Positions 35,120 through 44,487 are shown, counted from the stretch's first letter. The stretch is DNA of 64,000 nt from Methylobacterium oryzihabitans (GCF_004004555.2 NZ_SACP01000025.1:24500-88499); one strand, 5' to 3'. Notes: a model not told the origin generated them from the letters alone. Numbers and translations are program-made.

Positions 35120-36418
35120 TCAGGCCGCGACCGCCTGGGGCAGGATCGGCGAATCGGCCTCGAAGCGCCGGCCGGCCCGCAGGCAGAAGGCCGGGCGCAG
35201 CAGCCGGTCGGCGACGACCCGGGTGTCCTCGTTGTCGCGCAGCAGGAAGCGGCCGCGATCGTCGTGCAGCACCGAGACGTCCGCCGCGCGGCCGACCTTC
35301 AGGGCGCCGAGGCTGTCGCTCATCCGCAGCATCTCGGCCGGGTGCGAGGTCACCATCGGCACCACCTCCTCGAGCGGGATGCCGAGCGCCATCATCGAGC
35401 TCATCGCCTGGGTGAGGCTGAACCGGGCCTGGCCGAGGAACGGGTGGTTCTCGTCGTCGTGGTGCTCGTCCGGGGTGCCGGCGGGGCGCGGCGCCTCGGG
35501 CACCTCGGTGTTGTAGCCGTGCATGTCGGCGCCGAGGGTGTAGGGAACGACGCCGGCCGGCAGCGAGGCGCGGGCGACCCGGTACGAGAAGTGGCTGCCG
35601 TGGCCGACATCGACCCGCAGGCCCGCATCCATCGCCGCCCGGATGATCGGGTGGACCACGCCCTCCTCGTTGATGAAGCCGCCCGGGTGGCGGGTGAAGG
35701 GATGGGCCAGCACGTCGCCGGGGCGCAGCAGCGGAATCACCCGCTCCATGATGGTGTTGGCGTCCTCGCCGTTGGCGCCCGATTCCGGCAGGCCCCAGAG
35801 CTGGCCGAAATGCACGTAGAGCGGCAGGTCGGCCTGCCGGCTGATCTCGGCGGCCATCTCCATGACCTTGATGCCCCAGCGGGCGAAGCCGCCGATCTCG
35901 GCATGGCCCTTGATGCCGCGCACGAGGTCGCGGTTCTCGACCGCCGCCTTCACCGTCGCGTCGACGTCGACGCCGTCCGGGCTGTAGAGGTTGGGGTAGA
36001 AGTGCCCCTCCAGCCCGCCGACCAGATAGGCCGACAGGAAGGCGAGCGCCCGCGTCTCGGCGGTCTCGGCGATGAAGCGGCGGAAGCCCGGCAGGGTCAT
36101 GCAGGAGGGACCGCCCTGGTCGATCACCGTGGTGACGCCCGAGCGCACGCCGACCATGTCGGGGTTCAGGCCGAAGCGGCCGGTGACGTACTGGTAGACG
36201 TGGGCGTGGGTATCGATCAGGCCCGGCAGGACGAGCTTGCCCGACACGTCGACCACCTCGGCGGCGGCGGAGTGCAGGATCGTCTCCTCGACGGCGGCGA
36301 TGCGTCCGTCCCGCAAAGCCACGTCGCGCAGGCCGTCGATGCCGGAGGCGGGGCAGATGACGCGGCCGCCGCGCAGGAGCAGGTCGTAGCGGCGCGGATC
36401 GGGTTGGGCGGTGTCCAT
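35120..36418 (-). CDS. Amidohydrolase-superfamily metal-dependent hydrolase
   Basis: A 432-residue dihydroorotase-like hydrolase. Metal ligands are visible: His71 and His73 (DTHAHVYQ), a carboxylated-lysine candidate Lys170 (IKGHAE), His203 (YVHFGQ), His239 and Asp298 (GADMHG). A beta-sandwich start (YDLLLRGGRVICPASG) and end (VGRAADVSVL) fit the superfamily. It would hydrolyse a cyclic amide or related C-N bond, acting before or after the hydroxylase. ACGAGG lies upstream of ATG 36418; MarR is divergent across a 119-base gap. Confidence 0.88.
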   Translation of the reverse strand: MDTAQPDPRRYDLLLRGGRVICPASGIDGLRDVALRDGRIAAVEETILHSAAAEVVDVSGKLVLPGLIDTHAHVYQYVTGRFGLNPDMVGVRSGVTTVIDQGGPSCMTLPGFRRFIAETAETRALAFLSAYLVGGLEGHFYPNLYSPDGVDVDATVKAAVENRDLVRGIKGHAEIGGFARWGIKVMEMAAEISRQADLPLYVHFGQLWGLPESGANGEDANTIMERVIPLLRPGDVLAHPFTRHPGGFINEEGVVHPIIRAAMDAGLRVDVGHGSHFSYRVARASLPAGVVPYTLGADMHGYNTEVPEAPRPAGTPDEHHDDENHPFLGQARFSLTQAMSSMMALGIPLEEVVPMVTSHPAEMLRMSDSLGALKVGRAADVSVLHDDRGRFLLRDNEDTRVVADRLLRPAFCLRAGRRFEADSPILPQAVAA

Positions 36419-36467
36419 TCTCGACCTCGTGATCGCGGCCGGCCGGGCCGGCCTCGGCTCCGCAAAA

Positions 36468-36508
36468 GCGAAGCATGCTTCGCATTGGCCTCTGCATGTG
36501 GCATGCCA
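36468..36508. promoter_or_regulatory. Twin GCATGC-centred palindromes, likely MarR operator
   Basis: GCGAAGCATGCTTCGC (36468-36483) is a perfect 16-bp palindrome and TGGCATGCCA (36499-36508) a perfect 10-bp one; both have a GCATGC centre, 28 bases apart. They lie between the divergent amidohydrolase and MarR genes, the standard location for a MarR-family operator. Confidence 0.6.
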
Positions 36509-36537
36509 AGTCTGGAAGGCTTCTACGGAGCGGGTCG

Positions 36538-37056
36538 ATGGACGAGGTCGTGCGGGACGGGGCGGTCGAGGGGACGGCCGGGCCGGAACCGGTTGCGGAG
36601 GTCCGGCCCTGGCCCCTGTCCGAGCGCCCCGGCTTCCTCGCCCGGCGGCTGCACCAGATCCACGTCAGCCTGTTTTCGGAGCTTTGCGCCGAATTCCGCA
36701 TCACGCCGCTGCAATACAGCCTGCTGTCGCAACTGCGCGTCCTGCGGGAGGCGGATCAGACCACGCTGGCGAACGCGGTCGCCCTCGACCGGACGACGAC
36801 GACCGGCGCGCTCAAGCGGCTGGCCGCCCGCGGGCTGGTCAGCCGCGTCACCTCGCCGGCCGATCGCCGGGCGCAGGTCTGCCGCCTGACGCCCGAGGGC
36901 GAGGCGCTGCACGCCGGGATGGAGCCGGCGGCGCGCGCCGCGCACGCCCAGACCGTCGCGGCCCTCACGCCGGCCGAGCGCGCCCTGCTCACCGACCTCC
37001 TCGGGCGGATCATCGCCGGCCACGACCATCGCCGGGGGCAGGCGGACATCGCGTAG
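36538..37056 (+). CDS. MarR-family transcriptional regulator
   Basis: A 172-residue dimeric winged-helix regulator. HTH and wing are visible as ITPLQYSLLSQL, TTLANAVALDRTTTTGALKRL and VTSPADRRAQVCRLTPEG. It is divergent from the amidohydrolase-hydroxylase-Liv operon and probably represses it until an aromatic or heterocyclic ligand binds. ATG 36538 is chosen over 36475 because ACGGAG lies upstream and the earlier ATG falls inside the palindromic operator. Confidence 0.88.
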   Translation: MDEVVRDGAVEGTAGPEPVAEVRPWPLSERPGFLARRLHQIHVSLFSELCAEFRITPLQYSLLSQLRVLREADQTTLANAVALDRTTTTGALKRLAARGLVSRVTSPADRRAQVCRLTPEGEALHAGMEPAARAAHAQTVAALTPAERALLTDLLGRIIAGHDHRRGQADIA

Positions 37057-37144
37057 CGCGGTCGTCGCCTTGCGCGGGCACGCCCCTTTCCGCGCAGACG
37101 GTCAGGCCGACGGGATCGTGTCCCTCGCAGGGGCGGCACGGGGC

Positions 37145-37174
37145 GTCTCGGGCAGCGCGCGGGCTGCCCGAGAC
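37145..37174 (+). terminator. Hairpin downstream of MarR
   Basis: Perfect 12-bp arms GTCTCGGGCAGC / GCTGCCCGAGAC around a GCGCGG loop lie about 90 bases past the MarR stop. No T-run follows, so termination is inferred from stem strength and position only. The rest of 37057-37235 shows no gene. Confidence 0.55.
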
Positions 37175-37235
37175 GGTTCCTGAACGAGGCGTCCGGAAAC
37201 CGTCTCCGGACTGGTCGGTCCGTCGCGCCGTCGAA

Positions 37236-37442
37236 CTACGGATACTTCGTGATCGATCCGCCGTTGTTGCGGATCGCGAGTTCCACCGGACGCAGAAAAT
37301 CGTTGATGTCCTTCTTGATATCGAACCCCTGCCTCGGGCCGCCGGTCCCGTTGATGGCATCGAGCTCGGCATCGGTGAGCCTGGTGGCCGGCTCCTCGCG
37401 GGGGGCGGACTCGGTGGTGGAGTCGTGGATCGGGCTGGTCAT
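37236..37442 (-). CDS. Double-glycine-leader peptide precursor 1
   Basis: A 68-residue precursor. Residues 19-35 read ATRLTDAELDAINGTGG, a class of double-glycine leader cut by C39 peptidases; it aligns with ATG-proximal AVRLSDADLDGVQGG of the precursor at 44766. The predicted 33-residue core starts PRQGFDIKKDINDFL, has no cysteine, and contains an amphipathic LRPVELAIRNN segment. It lies on the same strand as, and downstream of, the exporter genes, though 740 bases of repeats intervene. No strong Shine-Dalgarno is seen; AACGAG precedes ATG 37442. Bacteriocin, signal peptide or secreted matrix factor are all possible. Confidence 0.72.
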   Translation of the reverse strand: MTSPIHDSTTESAPREEPATRLTDAELDAINGTGGPRQGFDIKKDINDFLRPVELAIRNNGGSITKYP

Positions 37443-37734
37443 GGTACACTCGTTGTCCGTGACGCTCCGTCGGCGTCACGTCCAAGTTCTCACGGGATCG
37501 TTGATCGGGTATTTCGTCATCTGTTGCCGGAGGAAAACAGCGGCCCGGGGCGCTTGACTGGTAAATGCGAGGCTCCGCTTAACCATTCGGGATCGGGAGC
37601 GCACGCCGATCCCGGCAACGGGCGGGGCGGTCGATCGCTGCCGGCCGTCCCCGCGGGGCCGCGCCGTCCTGCCGACGTCGACTGTGCCCGGGGGCGCGGA
37701 GTGCCGCGGCGACTCCCGGGACGGGTCATGCGAT

Positions 37735-37856
37735 GTCCGATCGATCGCCCGGCGACGGCGTTGCGGTCGCGTCGCGATGCGGACATCGACATCGCTCATG
37801 CGCCGCGGGGGCTGGTGATACGGTTTTCGGAGCGAATCGTCCGAAAACCATATCAG
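37735..37856 (-). repeat. B-type palindromic repeat
   Basis: The hairpin TGATACGGTTTTCGGA ... TCCGAAAACCATATCA (37816-37855, one G-T pair) is preceded by the CGATCGCCC...GCGATGCGG-type second part. It abuts the C-type repeat directly, forming a B+C composite like the one at 47677-48112. Confidence 0.85.
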
Positions 37857-38160
37857 TTGCTCACCGGCTTCGCGGTCCCTTGCGGATGAAATGGAGCGGT
37901 GTTCGTCTGCACCCGTTGCCCCGGTGGGAAGCGGTTTTCGGTGTGGCGCGCCTCCCCTCTCCCGAGTGGGAGAGGGGCCGGGGGTGAGGGTGGCTCGGGT
38001 TCCGAGATGAACGCCCAGCGTCGAGCTGCGCAGCTCAACCGTTCAGGGCCATTGCGGAACCGTCTCCACCCTCACCCCTACCCCTCTCCCACTCGGGAGA
38101 GGGATCCCGCGCTTGAAAATTCGACTGCTAAATCAATCTTTTGGAGCCAGTTTCCATTTA
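37857..38160 (-). repeat. C-type repeat, copy 1
   Basis: On the minus strand it starts TAAATGGAAACTGGCTCC, then contains the inverted pair CCTCTCCCGAGTGGGAGAGG at 37956-37975 and its partner near 38087-38105, and ends near GCAAGGGACCGCGAAGCCGG. It lies 18 bases past the stop of the second ABC transporter gene. Other copies are at 47677 and 52097. Confidence 0.85.
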
Positions 38161-38178
38161 GCGGCCGGCTGCATCGGC

Positions 38179-41055
38179 TCAAAGCGGCAACTGGCGCTGC
38201 ACCAGCTCGCGGAACCGTCCGCCCGCCTGCATGAGCCGGGCGTAGTCGCCCTCCTCGACCACGCGGCCGGCGTCGAGCACGTAGATCCGGTCCGCCTGCC
38301 GGATGGTCGACAGGCGATGCGCGATCACCAGCCGCGTCGCGTCCAGCATCGCGAGGCGCTCCGTCACCCGCTGCTGCGTCCGGTTGTCGAGGGCGCTGGT
38401 CGCCTCGTCGAACAGCAGCAGGCGCGGCCGGTGCACCAGGGCGCGGGCGATCAGCAGGCGCTGGCGCTGCCCGCCCGACAGCAGGCCGGCATCCTCGCCG
38501 ACGAAGGTGTGCAGGCCCATCGGCATCGCCCGGACGTCGTCGTCCAGTCCCGCCATGTGGGCCGCCTCCCACGCCTGCGCCTCGGGAAGCGGCAGGCCGT
38601 TGCGGATCGTGTCGAGGATCGTGCCGTTCTGGATGCGGCCGTTCTGCAGCACGACCCCCAACTGGCGACGCACCGCCCTGACGTCGAGCGCGGCCAGGTC
38701 GCGCTCGTCATACGCGATCGTTCCCCGGGTCGGCGCCTCGAAGCCGAGCAGCAGGCGCAGCAGCGTCGACTTGCCCGATCCCGACGCGCCGACGATCGCC
38801 ACGAACTCCCCCGGCTCGACCCGCAGCGACACGCCGTCGAGGATCGCCGGGCCGTCCGGCCGGTAGCGGAAGACGAGGTCGCGCACCGCGAGGCGGCCGG
38901 AGAGCTCGGGCGCGGCCCCGCACCGGCCGCGCGCCTCCGGCACCGCCTGCAGCAGGGGCTTCGCCCGGGCGTAGAGCGGCTGCAGCGACAGCAGCGCCGG
39001 CAGGACGGCTCCGAGCGAGAGCGTGGCGGCGATGAACTGCCCGTAGGCGGCCGAGAAGGCGACGAACGGCCCGACGCCGATCGTCGGCCCGCCGAGGCCG
39101 ACGACGCCGATCATCGTCGCGGTCGAGACGATCGCGAACGCCGCGCCGAAGGCGGAGACGCCGGCCGAGAGGGTGTGCTGGCGCCGGGCGAGGGTGGAGC
39201 GGGCGACGAACAGCGGGGCCCAGCGGGCGTAGCCGCGCGTCTCGGCCCCGGCGACCTTCAGCTTCGCGATCGCCTGGATCAACTGGAGCGCCAGGGCCTG
39301 CAGGCGTCCCTCCGTCTCCAGGATCCGCCGGGCGATCGCCAGCATCCGCAGGCTCACCGCGACCATGACGGCGACCTGCACGGCCACGAGTCCGAGCGCC
39401 AGCACCGCGAGACGCCAGTCGTAGGTCAGGATCAGCCCGAGGCTCGACAGCGAGACCACCGCCGCCAGCAGGCTGGCGACCACCGTGCCGCCCAGCGCGT
39501 CGCGCATCTGGTTGATCGCGGTCGCGCGCAGGGCGAGGTCCCCGGCCGGGAACCCGCGGAAGAAGCTCGCCGGCAGGTGGAGCAGGCGGTCCCAGAGCGC
39601 GCCTTCGAGGTCGCCGTCGAGGAGGGTGGCGAGCCGCAGCAGCAGCCACCCGCGCACCAGTTCGAACACGACCGCACCGAGACCGAGGCCGGCGATCCCG
39701 GCGGCGAGCTGGACGAGTTCGGTCCGCGCGGCCGACGGGATGATCGTGTCGAACAGGATGCCGGAGGCGAGCGGCGTGACGAGGCCGAGGGCGCTGCCGG
39801 CGGCCGCGAGCAGCAGCAGCGGCATCAGGACCGGCGCCGTCAGGACGCTCGCGAAGCGCAGCAGCGTGCGGCCGTCCACCGGGGCGTCGGGCAGGCGGCG
39901 CACCGGCAGATAGGCGTCCGGCGCGATCCCGGCGGCCTCGCGCGGGCCCACCCTGCGCAGCCGGCCGCCGACCTGCAGGCGGTAGCCGCCGCGCCAGCCG
40001 GTGCCGGCGATCAGCGCCAGCGGAGCGCCGTCCGACGCCCGGAAGGCCAGGAGGGAGTGTCCGCCCTCGCGCCACCACCGGCCGTCGAGCCGGACCTCGC
40101 GCAGGCCGAGCCCGGCCTCGTCGGCGAGCGCCCGAACCCGGCGCCCGACCGGCACGGACGGGTCGCGGATCGCCGATCCGACCTCGGCGTCCGGCCAGGC
40201 CGTCCCGCCGGCCTCCGCCACCGCCCGGAAGGCGGCGGCGAGCCGGGTCCCGTCATCCCGCTCGTCGGACCGGGCGGACGGGATCACCAGGGGGTCGACG
40301 CGGGTGGCGAGGAGGGCGCGGTCATGGGCGCCCTTGCCGGCCACGAACGCCGCCTCGCGGGCCTCCCGCGCCGCCTCCCGCGCCTCCAGGGCCCGGCCGA
40401 CGCGCCGCAGATGCTCGCGCACCGCCCGCGACAGCCCGCCCGCGGCGGCCAGCCCCCCGCTGTCGCGGCAGACGATCAGGGCCTCGCCGTCGCGCGCCGC
40501 GATGCCTCCCCCGGGCGCGGCGAAGGCGGGCACCGGCGCGGCGCCGGGCGCCACCGGCTCCGGATGACCGGTCAGGGTCGCGCCCTGCACCAGCGAGACC
40601 CAGAGCAGGCCCGCGGCCGGACGCGCGCAGACGCCCGGGACCAGGACCTGCGTCCCGGCCCCGAGCGGCCCGGGACGTCCCGCCGGCGAGGCCCCGACCC
40701 GGGCGGCGATCCGTTCGATCCACGCCTCCGTCGCGGCGATGACCCCCCCGTCCCCGGCGTCGAGACGCGCCAGGAACGCCTCGGCCTCGTGGCGCTCGGC
40801 CCGTGCGCCGGCACCGTCGAGGAAGGCGACCATCCGCCAGCCCTCGTCCCCGAAGACCGGCGCGAGCGCGACCTCCCCGGCCGCGATCCCGCACAGGTAG
40901 CGGCGCCCGGCGCGCCCCGGCCGTTCGAGGTAGAGCGACGCCGCGCCGCCCACGACCTGGAGCACCCCGCCGTCGAGGACGAGGGCACCGCCATCGGCCG
41001 GCGTGGCGGCGGCCACCGCCTGCCAGCCGTCCGGATCGCGCGTGTCATGCAGCAC
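38179..41055 (-). CDS. NHLM-type peptide export ABC transporter without peptidase
   Basis: A 958-residue transporter resembling the NHLM bacteriocin-system ABC permease/ATPase (TIGR03797 type). A roughly 390-residue N-terminal soluble region precedes about six transmembrane helices (400-700). The NBD is complete: Walker A GASGSGKST (756-764), signature LSGGQRQR (858-865), Walker B LLLFDEATSALD and H-loop IAHRLS. It starts at GTG 41055 inside the end of the C39 transporter gene (11-base overlap). Together with that transporter and the HlyD adaptor it would form the peptide secretion apparatus. Confidence 0.88.
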   Translation of the reverse strand: MLHDTRDPDGWQAVAAATPADGGALVLDGGVLQVVGGAASLYLERPGRAGRRYLCGIAAGEVALAPVFGDEGWRMVAFLDGAGARAERHEAEAFLARLDAGDGGVIAATEAWIERIAARVGASPAGRPGPLGAGTQVLVPGVCARPAAGLLWVSLVQGATLTGHPEPVAPGAAPVPAFAAPGGGIAARDGEALIVCRDSGGLAAAGGLSRAVREHLRRVGRALEAREAAREAREAAFVAGKGAHDRALLATRVDPLVIPSARSDERDDGTRLAAAFRAVAEAGGTAWPDAEVGSAIRDPSVPVGRRVRALADEAGLGLREVRLDGRWWREGGHSLLAFRASDGAPLALIAGTGWRGGYRLQVGGRLRRVGPREAAGIAPDAYLPVRRLPDAPVDGRTLLRFASVLTAPVLMPLLLLAAAGSALGLVTPLASGILFDTIIPSAARTELVQLAAGIAGLGLGAVVFELVRGWLLLRLATLLDGDLEGALWDRLLHLPASFFRGFPAGDLALRATAINQMRDALGGTVVASLLAAVVSLSSLGLILTYDWRLAVLALGLVAVQVAVMVAVSLRMLAIARRILETEGRLQALALQLIQAIAKLKVAGAETRGYARWAPLFVARSTLARRQHTLSAGVSAFGAAFAIVSTATMIGVVGLGGPTIGVGPFVAFSAAYGQFIAATLSLGAVLPALLSLQPLYARAKPLLQAVPEARGRCGAAPELSGRLAVRDLVFRYRPDGPAILDGVSLRVEPGEFVAIVGASGSGKSTLLRLLLGFEAPTRGTIAYDERDLAALDVRAVRRQLGVVLQNGRIQNGTILDTIRNGLPLPEAQAWEAAHMAGLDDDVRAMPMGLHTFVGEDAGLLSGGQRQRLLIARALVHRPRLLLFDEATSALDNRTQQRVTERLAMLDATRLVIAHRLSTIRQADRIYVLDAGRVVEEGDYARLMQAGGRFRELVQRQLPL

Positions 41056-43240
41056 GGATCAGCTCCGCGTAGGGACCGGGTTCGTTCCACAGGGCATCGT
41101 GGCGGCCGCGCTGGACGATGCGGCCGCCGTCGAGGACCAGGATCTCGTCGCAGTCCCGGATCGCGCTGAGCCGGTGGGTCACCAGGATGGTGGTGCAGCC
41201 CCGCCGGCGCAGGTTCTCCAGGATCGCGACCTCGCTCACCGCGTCGAGCGCCGAGGTCGCCTCGTCGAGGACGAGGATGCTGGGATCGAGCGCCAGGGCC
41301 CGGGCGATCTCCAGCCGCTGCGCCTGCCCGCCCGACCAGTTGCCGCCGCCCTCGCTGACCGGCCCGTCGTAGCCGCCCGGCCGGCTCGCGACGACCTCGT
41401 GGAGCAGGGCGTCGCGGGCCGCGGCGATCAGGCTGTCGTCGGGCAGTCGCTCGTCCCACAGGGTGAGGTTGTCGCGCACGCTGCCCTCGATCAGCGTGGT
41501 CGTCTGGTCGACGTAGCCGACCGAGGCGCAGCGCACGCCCGGATCGAGCGCCCGGCTCTCGATGCCGTCGAAGCGGATGCTGCCCGACCACGGCTCGGCC
41601 AGTCCGACGATCAGCCGTGCGAGCGTGGTCTTGCCGCTGCCCGACGGGCCGACGAGGGCGATCCGCGCCCCGGGCGCGACCGCGAACGAGACGTCGGCGA
41701 TCCGCGGCGGATCGAGGGGATCGAAGCCGTAGGTGAGGCCGCGGACCGCGACGGCGCCCGCGAGGCGGGCGGCGCCGGCGCCGGCCGGGTTCTGCGCCGG
41801 ATCTTGCGCCGGATCTTGCGCCTGCACCGCGCGAGCGTCCCGGGGCGCGCGCAGCACGTCGTCGACCCGTTCCAGCGCGACGCGCAGCTCGCGCATCCGC
41901 GCGGCCACGCCGACGAGGCCGTTGACCTGGGTCAGGAAGCTCGTCAGCACCGTCTGGAAGGCCGCGAGCGTCCCGACGGTGAGGATCCCGTCCATGACGC
42001 GCAGGCCGCCGACCGCCAGGATGCCCGCCGTCGCCACCGCCGCGAGGGCGGCCGGGACCAGCCCGAGACGCTGCAGGGACCGCTCGGAGCGGGTCACGGC
42101 GTTCATCATCCGGACCTGGGCCCCCGACCAGCGCGCCAGGACGGCGGTCTCCGCCGCGGCGGCCTTCAGGGTCTCGATCGACTGGATGGCGTTGATCGAC
42201 AGGCTGCCGAGCATCGCCTGTTCGCGCATCACCCGGCGTAGCGCATCGGTCTGACGCTCGGCGACGACCCGCACGAAGGCGAGGTCGAGCAGGGCCAGCG
42301 CCAGCCCGATCGCCGCCAGGACCGGATCGTAGAGCAGCATCAGGCCGCCGTAGAACACGGTCGCGAGGCCGCCGACGAACAGGGCGGCGACCTGGCTGCC
42401 GATCAGGTCGCAGGCGTGCTCGGCGGCGTGCAGCCGGCTCGCGACGTCGCCGGCATGCCGCTGGGCGAAGAAGCCCGGCGACAGGTGCAGGAGGTGCCAG
42501 GTCAGCCGCAGCCCGAGCGAGGTGCCGAGCGTCCATTGCAGCCGGGCGAGGACGATCCCCTGGAGCCAGGCCAGCAGGCCGCCCAGAGCCGCCGCGACCG
42601 CGAGGACGAGGAGGAGCGGCCGAAGCCAGTCGGTCAGCCCGCGGATCAGGATGTCGTCGACGAAGATCCGCAGGGCGGCGGGTGCGACGAGGCCGGGGAG
42701 CAGGGCGGCGATTCCCGCCGTGACGAGGAACGCCACCGCCCCCTTCGCGCCGGCGAGCTGGCCGGCGACCGCGCGCCAGACCCCGGGCCTGGACCCCGAG
42801 GGGCGGAACCCGGGTCCGGGGACCATGGTCAGCATCACGCCCGTGAAGGAGCGATCGAACTCCTCGTGCGTGACCGTGCGCGGTCCGCAGGCCGGATCGT
42901 TGAGGTGGACCCGGTCGCGGCCGATGCCCTCCAGCACCACGAAATGGTTGAAGTCCCAGAACAGGATCGCCGGCAGCCGCTGGCCGTCCACCTGCGCCGT
43001 CTCGCTGCGCCAGCCGGCGGCGTCGAGGCCGTAGGAGCGGGCGGCGTGGACGATCGCCCGGGCCCTGCTGCCGTCGCGCGAGACGCCGCAGGCGGCGCGC
43101 AGCTCCTCCAGCGGCACCCACTTGCCGTGATGGGCGAGGATCATCCCCAGGCAGGCGGCGCCGCACTCGACCGCCTCCATCTGCAGCACGGTCGGGACCC
43201 GGAGGCGGGCGGTGCGCGGGAAGCGGGTCCCGGCGCTCAC
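41045..43240 (-). CDS. NHLP-type ABC transporter with C39 leader peptidase
   Basis: A 731-residue peptidase-containing ABC transporter (PCAT, TIGR03796 type). Residues 15-140 form a C39 peptidase with Gln20, catalytic Cys26 (VECGAACLGM), His99 (DFNHFVVLEG) and Asp115 (NDPACG), all intact. Six transmembrane helices follow (about 160-450), then an NBD with Walker A GPSGSGKTT, signature WSGGQAQR, Walker B ILVLDEATSALD and THRLS. It should cut double-glycine leaders and export the cores. GTG 43240 overlaps the HlyD stop (GTGA). Confidence 0.9.
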   Translation of the reverse strand: MSAGTRFPRTARLRVPTVLQMEAVECGAACLGMILAHHGKWVPLEELRAACGVSRDGSRARAIVHAARSYGLDAAGWRSETAQVDGQRLPAILFWDFNHFVVLEGIGRDRVHLNDPACGPRTVTHEEFDRSFTGVMLTMVPGPGFRPSGSRPGVWRAVAGQLAGAKGAVAFLVTAGIAALLPGLVAPAALRIFVDDILIRGLTDWLRPLLLVLAVAAALGGLLAWLQGIVLARLQWTLGTSLGLRLTWHLLHLSPGFFAQRHAGDVASRLHAAEHACDLIGSQVAALFVGGLATVFYGGLMLLYDPVLAAIGLALALLDLAFVRVVAERQTDALRRVMREQAMLGSLSINAIQSIETLKAAAAETAVLARWSGAQVRMMNAVTRSERSLQRLGLVPAALAAVATAGILAVGGLRVMDGILTVGTLAAFQTVLTSFLTQVNGLVGVAARMRELRVALERVDDVLRAPRDARAVQAQDPAQDPAQNPAGAGAARLAGAVAVRGLTYGFDPLDPPRIADVSFAVAPGARIALVGPSGSGKTTLARLIVGLAEPWSGSIRFDGIESRALDPGVRCASVGYVDQTTTLIEGSVRDNLTLWDERLPDDSLIAAARDALLHEVVASRPGGYDGPVSEGGGNWSGGQAQRLEIARALALDPSILVLDEATSALDAVSEVAILENLRRRGCTTILVTHRLSAIRDCDEILVLDGGRIVQRGRHDALWNEPGPYAELIRAA

Positions 43241-44487
43241 AGCCCGAGCATCCGGCGCAGGGCGGGGATCAGCAGCGCGACCGGCCGGCCGGTCTTCACC
43301 GTGACCTGGCCTTCGAGCAGGGTCGTCGAGGTCAGCCGGATCTCGGCGCCGCGCGCGGAGGTCCAGGCGTAGCTGTCGGGCCCGCCGGAGCCGGGTTCGA
43401 GGCGCACGACGATCTGCAGCGGCGGTCCGTCCCTGGTGAAGAGGCGGGCCAGATCCGGGTTGCCGAGGCGGTCGTTGAGGGCGCTCTGGCTCTCGGGGCT
43501 GGCATCGACCTCGACGACGAGGCCGAGGAGCGAGCCGTACTCCTCCTTCCTGGCCACCGAGGGCGAGAGGCGCACCTCCATCCCGAGGCGGATCTCCTTG
43601 CCGCTCCGGGCCGGCACGTAGAGCAGGGCTTCGAGCCGCGGCCCGCCCTGCTCGATCACCATCAGCTTCTGGCCCGGGCCGACGAGGGCGTGGTTGCCGA
43701 CCTCGTTCATCGTGACGACGCCGTCGACCCGCGCCTCGATCGTGGTGGCGAGGCGCTGGCCGAGGCGGATCTGGTCGCGCTGTCCCTCGCCGTCGCGCAA
43801 CTGGCGCTCGATCGCCGCCCATTCCTGGTCGGACTGGTGGCGCAGCGACAGGAGCGAGGCGTCGACCGAGATCAGGTCGGTCCTGGCCCGGGAGATCGAT
43901 TCCCGCGCCGCGAACAGGCGCTCGCGGGCCTCGATGACCCGTTCGGCGGTCGCCAGACCCTTGCCCTGGAGGCCCTCGCGCTGCCGGAGCAGCTCGGCGA
44001 GTTCGCGCACGCGGGCCTGGGCGAGATCGATCGTCTCCTGGAGGGCGTCGCGCTTGCGCTCGGCCGCCGCGGTCTCCTTGCCGAGATGGGCATCGAGCTG
44101 GGCGCGCAGGGCGCTCCTCTGGGCCTGCAACTGGCTCACCCGGGCCTCCGCATCGGCGAGCCGGGCCACGTCCTCGGGCGCGTTCAGCCGCGCGATGAGG
44201 TCGCCCCGCTTCACCCGGTCGCCGCGCTGGATGTAGCTGTCGACCCAGCCGGCCTTGGGGGCGTAGACGCCCACGAAGGCCCCGCCGGCCGGCACGAGCA
44301 GCCCTTGCCCCGTCACGGTGACCCGGTAGCTGCCGAACACGGCCCAGCCGGCGCATCCGGCCAGGATGGCGAGCGCGACGGCGAGCGCCGCCCAGCCCGA
44401 GGGCGAGGCGACATCGAGCCGCTCGTCCAGGCGGCCCGGCTCGGACAAGCCATCGAGCGCCTGCTTGCGGAACACGACCGCTGTCAT
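43237..44487 (-). CDS. HlyD-type adaptor of the NHLM peptide export system
   Basis: A 416-residue membrane-fusion protein with one N-terminal transmembrane helix (about 32-53), a lipoyl half-motif (VYAPKAGWVDSYIQRGDRVKRGD), a long coiled coil (about 100-225) and the second lipoyl half (EARVDGVVTMNEVGNHALVGPG). It matches the NHLM bacteriocin secretion protein type (TIGR03794). ATG 44487 is chosen because CAGG lies about nine bases upstream and TAVVFRKQALDGLSEP fits the family start; ATGs at 44493 and 44553 are alternatives. It is the first gene of the exporter operon and is divergent from peptide 2. Confidence 0.87.
   Translation of the reverse strand: MTAVVFRKQALDGLSEPGRLDERLDVASPSGWAALAVALAILAGCAGWAVFGSYRVTVTGQGLLVPAGGAFVGVYAPKAGWVDSYIQRGDRVKRGDLIARLNAPEDVARLADAEARVSQLQAQRSALRAQLDAHLGKETAAAERKRDALQETIDLAQARVRELAELLRQREGLQGKGLATAERVIEARERLFAARESISRARTDLISVDASLLSLRHQSDQEWAAIERQLRDGEGQRDQIRLGQRLATTIEARVDGVVTMNEVGNHALVGPGQKLMVIEQGGPRLEALLYVPARSGKEIRLGMEVRLSPSVARKEEYGSLLGLVVEVDASPESQSALNDRLGNPDLARLFTRDGPPLQIVVRLEPGSGGPDSYAWTSARGAEIRLTSTTLLEGQVTVKTGRPVALLIPALRRMLGL

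Larger units (their letters stand above)
37443..38178. other. Repeat-filled gap between peptide 1 and the exporter
   Basis: This 736-base region carries the peptide-1 upstream region (37443-37734), a B-type repeat (37735-37856) and a C-type repeat (37857-38160). A TTAACCAT site is at 37579-37586. Frames longer than 80 codons exist but are Arg/Pro-rich and run across the repeats, so I call no gene. Confidence 0.5.

Noticed and set aside
37443..37734. Extra small genes upstream of peptide 1
   Set aside because: Candidate frames are Arg/Pro-rich on both strands, lack ribosome-binding sites and run into repeats.
38179..44487. Exporter of the RTX protease
   Set aside because: The C39 peptidase and NHLM-type features point to double-glycine peptides; RTX exporters have an inactive C39-like domain.
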